From: an uncultured Eubacteriales bacterium
GTDB taxonomy: Bacteria; Bacillota; Clostridia; Monoglobales; Monoglobaceae
Direction: 5' to 3'
Length of the DNA stretch: 14,455 nt
NCBI GenBank assembly: GCA_900545865.1
Contig: URAN01000070.1
Coordinates: 1 to 14,455, forward strand
Part shown: piece by piece, positions 7,322 through 14,361 of the stretch
Layout: each line of letters starts with the position of its first letter
Numbering within the stretch: the stretch's first letter is position 1
Made by a program: the position numbers and the translations under genes
The notes under the pieces: generated by a model
Told to the model about the DNA's origin: nothing
Seen by the model: only the letters and a program-made list of their open reading frames with translations
The model's database searches: none

Positions 7322-7395
7322 TCGGCGAGAGCCGATATAAAATAAAGAAAATTATTAACATCAAAAATAAATATAAATTTGGGGTGAACCCCGAA
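7322..7395 (+). promoter_or_regulatory. AT-rich spacer with hairpins before sepF
   Basis: The 106-base gap between yggS and sepF holds TCGGC-GAGA-GCCGA (7322-7335), a strongly AT-rich middle, and a GGGG-TGAA-CCCC stem (7381-7392) extendable to seven pairs (7378-7395). This second stem ends three bases before the AGGAGG site at 7398-7403. There is no clean T-tract terminator and no confident promoter. The hairpin could protect the 5' end of a processed sepF transcript or affect ribosome access. Confidence 0.35.
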
Positions 7396-7409
7396 ACAGG
7401 AGGATAACG

Positions 7410-7862
7410 ATGGGTGCAAAAGTAAATAAAATGTTGAATATGCTTGGATTCGGCTCTGATGAAGGCTATGAAGATGAATATGATAATACGGAATTGGATT
7501 ATGATTCCGCATCGTATGATAATGCGTTTGACAGATTCAGAGAACGCAGAAGCAGTAAGGTTGTAAAGTTACAGGATAATCCGACACAGCTCAGAGTGGT
7601 TGTGGTTCAGCCGAACACATTCGATGAGGCAAAGGACATAACGAATCACTTGAAACAGGATAAGCCTGTTGTGGTTAATCTCGAATCGGTTGACGGTGCT
7701 CTGGCACACAGGATTTTTGACTTTCTTTGCGGAGCGGTTTATGCTCTTGATGGCTCAATACAGAAAATTTCAAACAGAATTTTCATAATTGCGCCTGAGA
7801 ATGTTGAGATAATGACGGACGAGATAAAAACCGATTCAAAAGGCGCTTTTATCTGGAACTGA
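7410..7862 (+). CDS. sepF: Cell division protein SepF
   Basis: SepF binds the C-terminal tail of FtsZ, tethers and bundles FtsZ filaments, and shapes the septum from the cytoplasmic face of the membrane. The 150-aa protein has the expected parts. Residues 1-14 (MGAKVNKMLNMLGF) form an amphipathic membrane-binding helix. An acidic Tyr/Asp-rich linker covers about 16-45. The globular SepF core (about 60-135) shows PNTFDEAKDI, KPVVVNLE and the DFLCGAVYALDGSIQKI block used for dimerisation and FtsZ binding. AGGAGG at 7398-7403 is a strong start signal. FtsZ is not encoded in the window. Confidence 0.95.
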   Translation: MGAKVNKMLNMLGFGSDEGYEDEYDNTELDYDSASYDNAFDRFRERRSSKVVKLQDNPTQLRVVVVQPNTFDEAKDITNHLKQDKPVVVNLESVDGALAHRIFDFLCGAVYALDGSIQKISNRIFIIAPENVEIMTDEIKTDSKGAFIWN

Positions 7863-7885
7863 TAAACGGTTCGGGATTTGATATT

Positions 7886-8650
7886 ATGGCTGTTGAAAAT
7901 GCAGAAAAAGAAGATAAGCTTTTGATTGCAAAAGCAGAGGACGCAATGCGTTCGGCAGAACGAAAATATATGACGATGACAGTCGGGTTTTTAAATCCGA
8001 GACAGAGAACGCTTTTGAAAAAGAGCGTTTTTGTGTCGGTGGATTTATCATTCGAATTTGAGGGCGGCTATCCCGAGGCGGAGCGCACGCTCTGTGTTTT
8101 CAAACCCGAATACGCCGATTTTTCGATTGACGAGTTTATCTCGGTCATACAAATTGACGGACGCGACTTGGACGGTCTGACGCACCGCGACTATTTGGGA
8201 AGCCTTATGGCTCTCGGCATTGTCCGCGAGAATATCGGGGATATAATAGTAACGCCGAACGGTGCGTTTATATTTGTCAAGGCGCACATTGCGGATTACA
8301 TACTTCAAAACCTGACCAAAATCGGCCGCAGGGGAATCACCTGTCGGGCGTGTCCGTGCGGCGAGGCGGAGCTTCCCAAACCAAAGGCTAAAGAGGTCAG
8401 GGGGACTGTTGCATCGGTTCGTCTTGATGCGGTTTTGGCACACATATGCGGAATATCGCGCGGCAAGGCGGTTGACCTGATAACAAAAGGTCTTGTATGC
8501 GTGAATTTTGAGGTTGTTTTGTCGGTATCATATCAGATAAAACAGGGCGACCTGTTATCGGTGCGGGGAATCGGACGTATAAGGATTGCCGAAATAGGCG
8601 GTATTACGCGAAAGGGCAGAACAGGCATTTTGGCGGAAAGATTTGAATAG
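7886..8650 (+). CDS. ylmH: YlmH family S4-domain RNA-binding protein
   Basis: The 254-aa protein has the YlmH layout: an alpha/beta N-terminal region (about 1-165) with the hallmark LTHRDYLGSLMALGI (98-112) followed by IGDI, and a C-terminal S4 RNA-binding domain (about 178-236, with ISRGKAVDLITKGLVCVN). In B. subtilis YlmH belongs to the division-linked ylm operon, and it has been associated with ribosome quality control together with its S4 relative RqcP. Two pairs of cysteines (C153/C156 and C158 nearby) add a CRACPC cluster. No good ribosome binding site precedes the ATG, only a weak CGGG. The gene starts 23 bases after sepF, so translation may depend on coupling. Confidence 0.9.
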   Translation: MAVENAEKEDKLLIAKAEDAMRSAERKYMTMTVGFLNPRQRTLLKKSVFVSVDLSFEFEGGYPEAERTLCVFKPEYADFSIDEFISVIQIDGRDLDGLTHRDYLGSLMALGIVRENIGDIIVTPNGAFIFVKAHIADYILQNLTKIGRRGITCRACPCGEAELPKPKAKEVRGTVASVRLDAVLAHICGISRGKAVDLITKGLVCVNFEVVLSVSYQIKQGDLLSVRGIGRIRIAEIGGITRKGRTGILAERFE

Positions 8651-8842
8651 TATTATACAGTACAGTGACTTTGTAAAAATTATGTTTGGCGAAAGCCGCA
8701 TTTTAATTTTATCCGCGCGGCGCGGTACGATGTTGATTGATTAGATTGGGGATTGCCGCGGCGGAGAGCCGAGCCGCATTGCTCGTGGTGCGGAGATGGC
8801 GTGCATTTGAGTTTAACACGGGCGGAAAGGTTATGGGTTGTT
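8651..8842 (+). other. 192-base GC-rich structured gap before divIVA
   Basis: This is the longest gap inside the operon. It holds GGC-GAAA-GCC (8688-8697), a near-perfect palindrome CCGCGC-G-GCGCGG (8713-8725), GCCGCGGC (8755-8762) and a GCGGC/GCCGC stem (8758-8777). An apparent coding extension of divIVA from TTG at 8753 adds 30 residues with no family resemblance and no ribosome binding site, so I treat it as non-coding. I see neither a clear terminator T-tract nor a clean promoter. It could be a structured leader or a degraded small repeat. Confidence 0.4.
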
Positions 8843-9889
8843 ATGATTACACCGCGCGAAATAGAGGAAAAAGGATTCAGAATGTCATTTCGGGGATATA
8901 ATACGGATGACGTTGATGATTTCTTACAGGAAATATGCGACAGCTATACCGAGATATACGAGTCTAATCGCAGGCTGAAAGAAAAAACGGGACGATTGTC
9001 CGATGCGGTCGGTCAGTATAAATCGATGGAAGATACTTTGAGTGACGCGCTCAATGTTGCCGGAAAATCGGCGGACGAGATAGAAGAGGACGCCAACGGC
9101 AAGGCGGAGCAGATAATAAGAAATGCTGAGCTTACGGCACAGTCGATTATCGGCGGTGCGGAACAAAAGATTGCAGAAGAACAGTATCGCTATGAGAATA
9201 TAAAGCGAGAGATTGAGATTTATAAGGCAAAGATAATTGAGCTTTTGAATGCACAGCTGTGCGTTCTCAAAGGCTATCCCAAATCGGCAAGCCTTGAAGA
9301 AGAGCTTGCGTCGGAGGCGGAAAGAAACAATTCCGTTCCGACCGATGCGGTTGCAAAGCCGAAAGCGGAAAAGCCGAGTAAAGTCACCGATGAAAGCGGT
9401 GACGAGAGCGGCGAGCCGTCCGAAATGATTTCGGAATCTTCGGCATCGGCAAAGGCGGCTGATGATAAGGGTATTGAGACGGATGCCGAGATAAAAAAGC
9501 CTAAAGCGCCGACAGGCGGCGCAAATCTGACGGCTGTTGAAAACATAGTTAAAGGCGCGGCGGCTCGGGCTGCGGAGAATATTATCAAAGATTCGGCGGA
9601 ATCGGCCGAAGAAAATATCAAGGTAATAGCCGATAAAACAGAGGATATTAAGGAGAGTCATAACGAAATCGGCGTATCGGACGATAAAGTCAAAGACGAT
9701 GCGGATGATTTCGGCGATACAGCCGAGTTTGAACCCGTTGCGGATTCGTACGGTAACGATTCCGAAAATGCTTTTGACAAAGCGGCGGACGACGCGGCGA
9801 GCAAAGAGTATAAAAACTGTGATACCGAAAGCCTTCCTTGCGTAAGTATGGACGAAAACGGCGGCTATACGGTTCACAAAAACCAATAA
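8843..9889 (+). CDS. divIVA: DivIVA-family polar/septal scaffold with long acidic tail
   Basis: DivIVA binds negatively curved membrane at poles and septa and recruits division and wall proteins. I place the start at ATG 8843, because MITPREIEEKGFRMSFRGYN is the family's true N-terminus; F16-R17 match the Phe-Arg pair that inserts into membrane in B. subtilis. A coiled coil runs about 22-135. After residue 150 comes a low-complexity tail of about 200 residues rich in Asp, Glu, Ala, Ser and Lys, making the protein 348 aa against 164 in B. subtilis. The tail has three 12-residue repeats with ENI at 233, 245 and 257. GAAAGG (8825-8830) lies 12 bases before the ATG, a rather long spacing. The N-terminal domain is certain; the tail's role is unknown. 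Confidence 0.9.
   Translation: MITPREIEEKGFRMSFRGYNTDDVDDFLQEICDSYTEIYESNRRLKEKTGRLSDAVGQYKSMEDTLSDALNVAGKSADEIEEDANGKAEQIIRNAELTAQSIIGGAEQKIAEEQYRYENIKREIEIYKAKIIELLNAQLCVLKGYPKSASLEEELASEAERNNSVPTDAVAKPKAEKPSKVTDESGDESGEPSEMISESSASAKAADDKGIETDAEIKKPKAPTGGANLTAVENIVKGAAARAAENIIKDSAESAEENIKVIADKTEDIKESHNEIGVSDDKVKDDADDFGDTAEFEPVADSYGNDSENAFDKAADDAASKEYKNCDTESLPCVSMDENGGYTVHKNQ
9533..9640 (+). repeat. Three 12-residue repeats in the DivIVA tail
   Basis: Codons 231-266 of divIVA encode three consecutive 12-mers: AVENIVKGAAAR, AAENIIKDSAES and AEENIKVIADKT. The core A-x-E-N-I recurs at an exact 12-residue step. The DNA is less conserved than the protein pattern, so this is an older or selected repeat, not a recent slippage product. 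Confidence 0.6.
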
Positions 9890-9922
9890 AACATATATTT
9901 GATTAACGGAGAATAATTTAAT

Positions 9923-10423
9923 ATGATATATTATATAGCCGGAATAATTGTATTACTTGCGGATATATTCACAAAAATGATTGCTGTTGCCGCTCTGTCG
10001 GGCGGCACATCGATTCCGATTATAAAAAACGTCTTTCACCTGACATATGTCGAAAACCGAGGAATTGCGTTCGGCGCGTTCAGCGGCGGAAGGACTTTTT
10101 TTATAATTGTTTCGATTATTATGATTGCGGCGCTTTTTATCTATCTTTATAAAACGCCGCGCGCCAAGAGAACGGTATGGCAAAAATCGAGCCTTGCGCT
10201 TGTCATAGGCGGCGCGGTCGGTAACCTCATCGACAGGATTCGGCTCGGGTACGTTATTGATTTTTTTGACTTCAGATTGATTGATTTTCCCGTCTTTAAC
10301 GTGGCGGATATAGCGGTGTGCATCGGTGTGGGAATGCTTATGATACACCTGATTTTCTTTGACGATAATTCAAAAGACGATAAAAACGATAAACAAAATT
10401 CGGACGATGTGCCGAAAGAATAA
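9923..10423 (+). CDS. lspA: Lipoprotein signal peptidase (signal peptidase II)
   Basis: LspA is a membrane aspartyl protease that removes the signal peptide from prolipoproteins after Cys diacylation. The 166-aa protein has four membrane helices (about 2-20, 58-76, 88-104, 124-145). The conserved boxes are YVENRGIAFG (42-51), GNLIDR (100-105), VIDF with catalytic Asp113, and FNVAD with catalytic Asp129. The C-terminus carries a short charged tail after residue 146 that is not part of the core. CGGAGA (9907-9912) precedes the ATG. lspA-rluD adjacency matches B. subtilis (lspA-ylyB). Confidence 0.96.
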   Translation: MIYYIAGIIVLLADIFTKMIAVAALSGGTSIPIIKNVFHLTYVENRGIAFGAFSGGRTFFIIVSIIMIAALFIYLYKTPRAKRTVWQKSSLALVIGGAVGNLIDRIRLGYVIDFFDFRLIDFPVFNVADIAVCIGVGMLMIHLIFFDDNSKDDKNDKQNSDDVPKE

Positions 10424-10454
10424 AGTATTGTACAGACGAAATGTGGGATGAAAT

Positions 10455-11372
10455 GTGAATAATACGATTGAATTTATATCCGAGGGCGGCGGCGAACGCA
10501 TCGACAAGTTTTTAAGCCTTAAAATGTCCGATTTTACGCGGTCGCATATACAAAAATTGACCGATGACGGATATGTTACGGTGAACAAAGCCAAGGTTAA
10601 GCCGAATTACAAGATAAAGTCGGGTGACATTATCCGCGTGGCGATACCCGAACCCGAAAAGACGGATATTGTTGCCGAAAATATTCCGCTCGATATTGTG
10701 TATGAGGATGAATATATGCTCGTTGTCAACAAGCCCCAAGGAATGGTCGTTCACCCTGCGGTCGGAAATTACAGCGGAACGCTCGTCAACGCGCTTATGT
10801 ATCGGTGCGGCGATGAACTTTCGGGAATAAACGGCGAGGTTCGTCCGGGGATATTGCACAGGATAGATAAAGGCACAAGCGGCCTTTTGCTTGTGGCAAA
10901 GACAAATGCGGCGCATATCGGGCTTGCCGAACAGATAAAAGAGCATAGCCTGACGCGTGCGTATATCGCATTGGTTCACGGCGGATTTAAAGAGGACAGC
11001 GGAATTATTGCCCTTCCGATAGGCAGGCATCCGACAGACCGAAAAAAGATGGCGGTGACGTATAAAAACAGCCGCGAGGCGGTGACGCATTATAACGTGC
11101 TTGAAAGGCTCGGAAAGTACAGCCTTGTCGAATGTGTGCTCGAAACGGGACGGACGCATCAAATTCGTGTGCATATGTCGTACAACGGTCATCCGATTGT
11201 CGGCGACAAGACTTACGGCGTAAAAAAAGAGGAGTTCAGCCTCAGCGGTCAGCTCTTGCACGCATATAAAGTCGGCTTTATTCACCCTATTTCAAAAAAA
11301 TATATGGAGTTTTCGGCACCTTTGCCCGATTATTTTGAAAAAGTACTGTACATTTTGAGAAATAAATGTTAG
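10455..11372 (+). CDS. RluA/RluD-family 23S rRNA pseudouridine synthase
   Basis: This 305-aa enzyme isomerises uridine to pseudouridine in RNA, most likely in large-subunit rRNA. An S4 RNA-binding domain occupies about 13-60. The catalytic domain carries VNKPQGMVVHP (91-101) and HRIDKGTSGLL (135-145), where Asp138 is the catalytic residue, followed by the ETGRTHQIRVH block. The start is GTG at 10455 with a weak GGGATG upstream; the frame has no better start. It is equivalent to B. subtilis ylyB by position next to lspA. The exact target uridine cannot be read from the sequence, so RluD identity is by similarity only. Confidence 0.93.
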   Translation: MNNTIEFISEGGGERIDKFLSLKMSDFTRSHIQKLTDDGYVTVNKAKVKPNYKIKSGDIIRVAIPEPEKTDIVAENIPLDIVYEDEYMLVVNKPQGMVVHPAVGNYSGTLVNALMYRCGDELSGINGEVRPGILHRIDKGTSGLLLVAKTNAAHIGLAEQIKEHSLTRAYIALVHGGFKEDSGIIALPIGRHPTDRKKMAVTYKNSREAVTHYNVLERLGKYSLVECVLETGRTHQIRVHMSYNGHPIVGDKTYGVKKEEFSLSGQLLHAYKVGFIHPISKKYMEFSAPLPDYFEKVLYILRNKC

Positions 11373-11419
11373 AATATAAATAAGAATTAAAAATCATAAA
11401 TTTTAAAAGAGGTGCAGCT

Positions 11420-12916
11420 ATGAAAAAAACAATCAGTATTTTATTGAGCGCGGCGGTGACAATTTCGTCGGTTTGTATGCCGATTGCCGCTTTTGCGGAC
11501 GAAGAAACAGCCGTAAATCAACAAGATTCAAAGTACACAATGCCGACAGGCGCTCAAGGCTCGGGGGAAAAGAGCGATTCCAAGACGGAAACAGCGGTGA
11601 CAGAGGGAAATAAAGCGAATACCGAGTATACCCTGCCGACCTCGGGCGACAAGACGAGCGCCGAAACGGACGATACTCAAAACAGTGGAACAAAGACCGA
11701 TGATAAAGATACTCGGGACGAGAATAAAGACAGCTCGGTTGACACCGAAAAAGATTCGGCTCAACCTGTTTTGTCTGATGAAAAGTCAAATAAGATAAGC
11801 GTTTCATTTAAAATGATTCCGAGAATGCAGGTTATCGATTCGTTCGCGGTGATAGAGCTTTGCGATAAAAACGGAAAGATGATTGCCGAAAAGAGCGAGT
11901 GGGTCGGCGGAATAACCGAGACATTGAATTTTGATTTTGAAGTTCCCGAATATAATTTGGGCGAAAAGTTTGTGTTAAAGCTCAAAGACGGACTTACATA
12001 CTTAAAATATTATGACAAGGCCTATGGTAAGGGCGACCCGATAGAGCTTGAAACCTATTATTATAAAGATGATAATGACAATGACGTATACGGAAACTCG
12101 TTTGCGTTTGACGCGTGTCCGCTTTATGAACACGTTATCGTGCTTTATGTCGAGGGTCAAAAGACCGAGTTTTCGCCGAAACCGCGGCTTATCGACGATA
12201 CGGCGATGGTTCCGCTCAGAGCAACAGCGGAAAAGCTTGGCTTTGATGTCAGATATGACGAGAGATACAACAGCGTTGTGTGCAGCGTCGGCGATAAACA
12301 GATGCTGTTCAATGTCGGCACAAGCTATGCGACAATATTCGGAAACGATATATATATGTCAAAAGAGTGTATGATGATTGACAGCACCGTATTTGTACCG
12401 GCGCGCAGCTTTGCCGATGCGGCGGAATCGTCAATCGAGGCGATAGATTTCGGCGACCACATCGATGTGTGCATAGGCAAGTCACAAAAAGCGGACGAAT
12501 ATTTAAGCAGTATTCCCGTCAACAAGTGGGGATTGTCGAGCAAAACGAATTATCTTGTATGGATAGACAAATCCGATTATCGCGTGCGCGTATATACGGG
12601 TTCACAGTATAAGTGGAAGCCCGCCGCAAGCTTTCCTTGCGCAATCGGCGCGCCGTCAACCCCGACAATAACGGGAAGTTTTGAGTATCTGTACCGCGTT
12701 TCGGGCTGGTATTATGACGGTTATTATGTAGGGCCGTGTCTTGTGTTCTACGGCGGATACGCTCTGCATTCAACCTTGCTGAGATATGACAACACGCCGT
12801 ATGACAACAGGGTCGAAACGATGATTTCACACGGATGCGTGCGTCTGCACAAGAGCGATATTGACTGGATTGCGGCGCGACTTCCGATAGGCAGCCGTAT
12901 ATATGTAACCGAATAA
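11420..12916 (+). CDS. Secreted L,D-transpeptidase with copper-amine-oxidase-N-like domain
   Basis: The protein makes 3-3 peptidoglycan crosslinks or attaches proteins to the wall, outside the membrane. Its 498 aa begin with a Sec signal peptide ending AAFA-DE (cleavage near 26). A Ser/Thr/Asp/Lys-rich linker (about 27-125) carries two spaced copies of a YT(M/L)PT motif at 39 and 70. A beta-rich region follows (about 126-235). Residues about 240-353 match the 'stalk' domain found in the copper amine oxidase N-terminal family, with DDTAMVPLRATAEKLGF and STVFVPARSFADA. The C-terminal YkuD domain (about 376-498) has conserved His450 and the active-site motif SHGCVRL with Cys473. AGAGGTG supports the ATG. 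It has no membrane anchor, so release or wall binding is expected. Confidence 0.93.
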   Translation: MKKTISILLSAAVTISSVCMPIAAFADEETAVNQQDSKYTMPTGAQGSGEKSDSKTETAVTEGNKANTEYTLPTSGDKTSAETDDTQNSGTKTDDKDTRDENKDSSVDTEKDSAQPVLSDEKSNKISVSFKMIPRMQVIDSFAVIELCDKNGKMIAEKSEWVGGITETLNFDFEVPEYNLGEKFVLKLKDGLTYLKYYDKAYGKGDPIELETYYYKDDNDNDVYGNSFAFDACPLYEHVIVLYVEGQKTEFSPKPRLIDDTAMVPLRATAEKLGFDVRYDERYNSVVCSVGDKQMLFNVGTSYATIFGNDIYMSKECMMIDSTVFVPARSFADAAESSIEAIDFGDHIDVCIGKSQKADEYLSSIPVNKWGLSSKTNYLVWIDKSDYRVRVYTGSQYKWKPAASFPCAIGAPSTPTITGSFEYLYRVSGWYYDGYYVGPCLVFYGGYALHSTLLRYDNTPYDNRVETMISHGCVRLHKSDIDWIAARLPIGSRIYVTE

Positions 12917-12943
12917 TTCAAAACATAACGAGAGTGACATAAA

Positions 12944-13717
12944 ATGACAAATGACAGAGAAACCGAAAACCGCGGAGAGCTTTTTGAAAACGATGTAAAA
13001 AGCGATTCACCCGATAAAAAGAAAAAGCGAGATAAAACTCACCTCGGACACCGAGAAAGACTGCGCCTTAAGGCGGCGGAGTTAGGCTTTGAATTTTTAG
13101 AGGAACACGAACAGCTCGAAATGATTTTGTTTTCGGCGGAAAAGGTAAAGAACACAAACAAGATTGCACACGAATTATTGGACACGTTCGGCTCTCTCGG
13201 AAACGTCCTGCGCGCAAGCAAGGAAGAGCTTATGACGGTTCTGGGCGTAGGTCCGGCAATGGCGGATTTTATAACGTGGCTTCCGTCATATGTCGGTCTT
13301 ATCGAGAGAGCGATGATGGAAAAGAACAAGCGGATTAAGATAAAGACCGAACAAGACGCGATTGCGTATGCACGGACTTTGTTTTATGACAAGAATGTCG
13401 AAAACGTGTATATGATTTCTCTGACCGCAAGCGGCGGCGTGTGCGGCGTTTCGAAACTTTCGGCAGGGATAAGAAACAGCGCGGATGTCACAATGCACAA
13501 AATCGTTGCGGCGGCAATACGCTACGGTGCATACGAGGTTATTTTGTCGCATAATCATCCGAGCGGCGAGTCAAAGCCGTCTCTTGAGGACATTAAGATG
13601 ACAAAAATGGTGCGTGACGGTTTGGCACAGCTTGGAATAAGACTTAAAATGCACGTAATAGTCACCGACGGTCAATGCGAAATAATCAATGACGCGCGAC
13701 TCGGTATGCCGTTTTGA
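12944..13717 (+). CDS. radC: RadC/JAB-domain protein
   Basis: RadC proteins have a helix-hairpin-helix part and a JAB/MPN metalloprotease-like domain; the historic link to DNA repair is weak and the true substrate is unknown. The 257-aa protein has a charged N-terminal extension (1-30), then HLGHRERLRLK, the HhH-like ELMTVLGVGPAMADF (95-109), and the JAB domain (about 132-255). The metal site HNHPSG-x7-D is intact with His203, His205 and Asp216. GAGAGTG just upstream is a moderate ribosome binding site. It is 27 bases after the transpeptidase and ends the operon at the terminator at 13747. Confidence 0.93.
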   Translation: MTNDRETENRGELFENDVKSDSPDKKKKRDKTHLGHRERLRLKAAELGFEFLEEHEQLEMILFSAEKVKNTNKIAHELLDTFGSLGNVLRASKEELMTVLGVGPAMADFITWLPSYVGLIERAMMEKNKRIKIKTEQDAIAYARTLFYDKNVENVYMISLTASGGVCGVSKLSAGIRNSADVTMHKIVAAAIRYGAYEVILSHNHPSGESKPSLEDIKMTKMVRDGLAQLGIRLKMHVIVTDGQCEIINDARLGMPF

Positions 13718-13743
13718 CAAGTTTTAAATTTAATGAATAAATT
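13714..13743 (+). promoter_or_regulatory. Candidate promoter overlapping the radC stop codon
   Basis: A consensus TTGACA (13714-13719) spans the radC stop. It is followed, 18 bases later, by TAAATT (13738-13743, 4/6 match). A start near 13750 would lie inside the left arm of the following hairpin and so would weaken it. The -35 is strong, the -10 weak. Confidence 0.4.
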
Positions 13744-13746
13744 ATG

Positions 13747-13791
13747 ATAAATCGAGTAATGATATTAGTATGATTACTCGATTTATTTTTT
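13747..13791 (+). terminator. radC terminator overlapping the next gene's start
   Basis: A perfect 14-bp stem pairs ATAAATCGAGTAAT (13747-13760) with its complement at 13773-13786. The 12-base loop is followed by TTTTTT (13786-13791). The ATG of the next gene (13770-13772) is the last three bases of the loop, and the right arm plus T-tract encode its residues 2-7. Confidence 0.8.
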
Positions 13792-14177
13792 ACGGAATGA
13801 TAGGCTGGAATATGGAAATACTGTGGACGGGAATAGGTTCGGCTCTGCGCGGAAACCCGAACCTTATGGGGCACACATCGCTGTGGATGTTTTTGATATA
13901 CGGTTCGGCGGCGTTTGTTCTCGAACCCGTGCACGAACTGATAACGGAATACAACTTTTTTGTGCGCGGCTGTATCTGGACGGTTCTGATTTTTGCAATG
14001 GAAACGGCAGCAGGTGCATTTCTGCGCCTGTTCGGGATAGAGGCGTGGCATTATACCGCGCCGATGTCGGTTTATGGGCTGATACGGCTCGATTACTTCC
14101 CTGCGTGGTTTGTTGTCGGAATGCTTTTTGAACGCCTGCACGATGTGCTTATACGCTATAATATCGGGGTCGGATGA
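13770..14177 (+). CDS. Four-helix membrane protein, PF06541-like (putative ABC transporter permease)
   Basis: The 135-aa protein has about four hydrophobic segments (about 4-22, 38-55, 66-88, 107-122). The pattern FYGMIGWNMEI at the N-terminus, then ETAAGAFLR, WHYTAPMS and GLIRLDYFPAWF, resembles the family annotated as 'putative ABC transporter type IV / CmpB' (PF06541), common in Clostridia and without proven transport activity. No ATPase gene is near. The ATG at 13770 fits the family's start, but no ribosome binding site is visible and the codon lies in a terminator loop; the ATG at 13797 is a possible but weaker alternative. Translation may be leaderless or nearly so. Confidence 0.75.
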   Translation: MITRFIFYGMIGWNMEILWTGIGSALRGNPNLMGHTSLWMFLIYGSAAFVLEPVHELITEYNFFVRGCIWTVLIFAMETAAGAFLRLFGIEAWHYTAPMSVYGLIRLDYFPAWFVVGMLFERLHDVLIRYNIGVG

Positions 14178-14245
14178 TTGCCGCGCCCCAATCGGCGGAG
14201 CAGTCGGCAAAGCGAAATTTCTTTTGGAATAAGTAATATATTTGG

Positions 14246-14279
14246 GTGTATATCCTAAAGAATGGATATACACTTTTTT
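14246..14279 (+). terminator. Intrinsic terminator after the membrane protein gene
   Basis: GTGTATATCC (14246-14255) pairs perfectly with GGATATACAC (14264-14273) around an eight-base loop, and TTTTTT follows (14274-14279). The 68 bases between the stop codon and this stem also contain a loose TTGCCG/CGGCAA pair (14178-14210). Confidence 0.85.
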
Positions 14280-14326
14280 GATTGCGGAATAAATTAAATT
14301 TTTTTGTAATTTTTGGGAATTTTTTG

Positions 14327-14355
14327 TTGTAAATTTAAAAAAGATGTGTTATAAT
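14327..14355 (+). promoter_or_regulatory. Strong promoter at right edge (TTGTAA-17-TATAAT)
   Basis: TTGTAA (14327-14332), exactly 17 bases, and a perfect TATAAT (14350-14355) lie in a very AT-rich tract. Transcription would begin near 14362. This is the best -10 element in the window. Confidence 0.7.
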
Positions 14356-14361
14356 TATGTA

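Noticed and set aside
8730..8810. Very short frames (4-5 codons) in the divIVA leader as leader peptides
   Set aside because: One has no ribosome binding site and the other encodes only four residues with no regulatory codon run; no attenuator layout follows.
8753..8842. N-terminal extension of divIVA from TTG at 8753
   Set aside because: The 30 added residues resemble nothing in DivIVA proteins, lack a ribosome binding site, and come from the GC-rich spacer. The ATG at 8843 gives the family's normal N-terminus.
8924..9886. 320-codon - strand frame opposite divIVA
   Set aside because: It is a shadow of the low-complexity DivIVA coding strand, with Arg/Phe/Ile-rich sequence and no family features.
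10512..11285. 257-codon - strand frame opposite the pseudouridine synthase gene
   Set aside because: The opposite strand carries a clear, intact pseudouridine synthase; this frame has no domain or ribosome binding site.
14178..14210. TTGCCG/CGGCAA inverted repeat after the membrane protein gene
   Set aside because: Six base pairs around a 21-base loop without a T-tract; too weak to call a terminator or site.
13686..14273. 195-codon - strand frame opposite the membrane protein gene
   Set aside because: It overlaps both terminators and a gene with a recognisable membrane family pattern; its composition is that of an antisense shadow.
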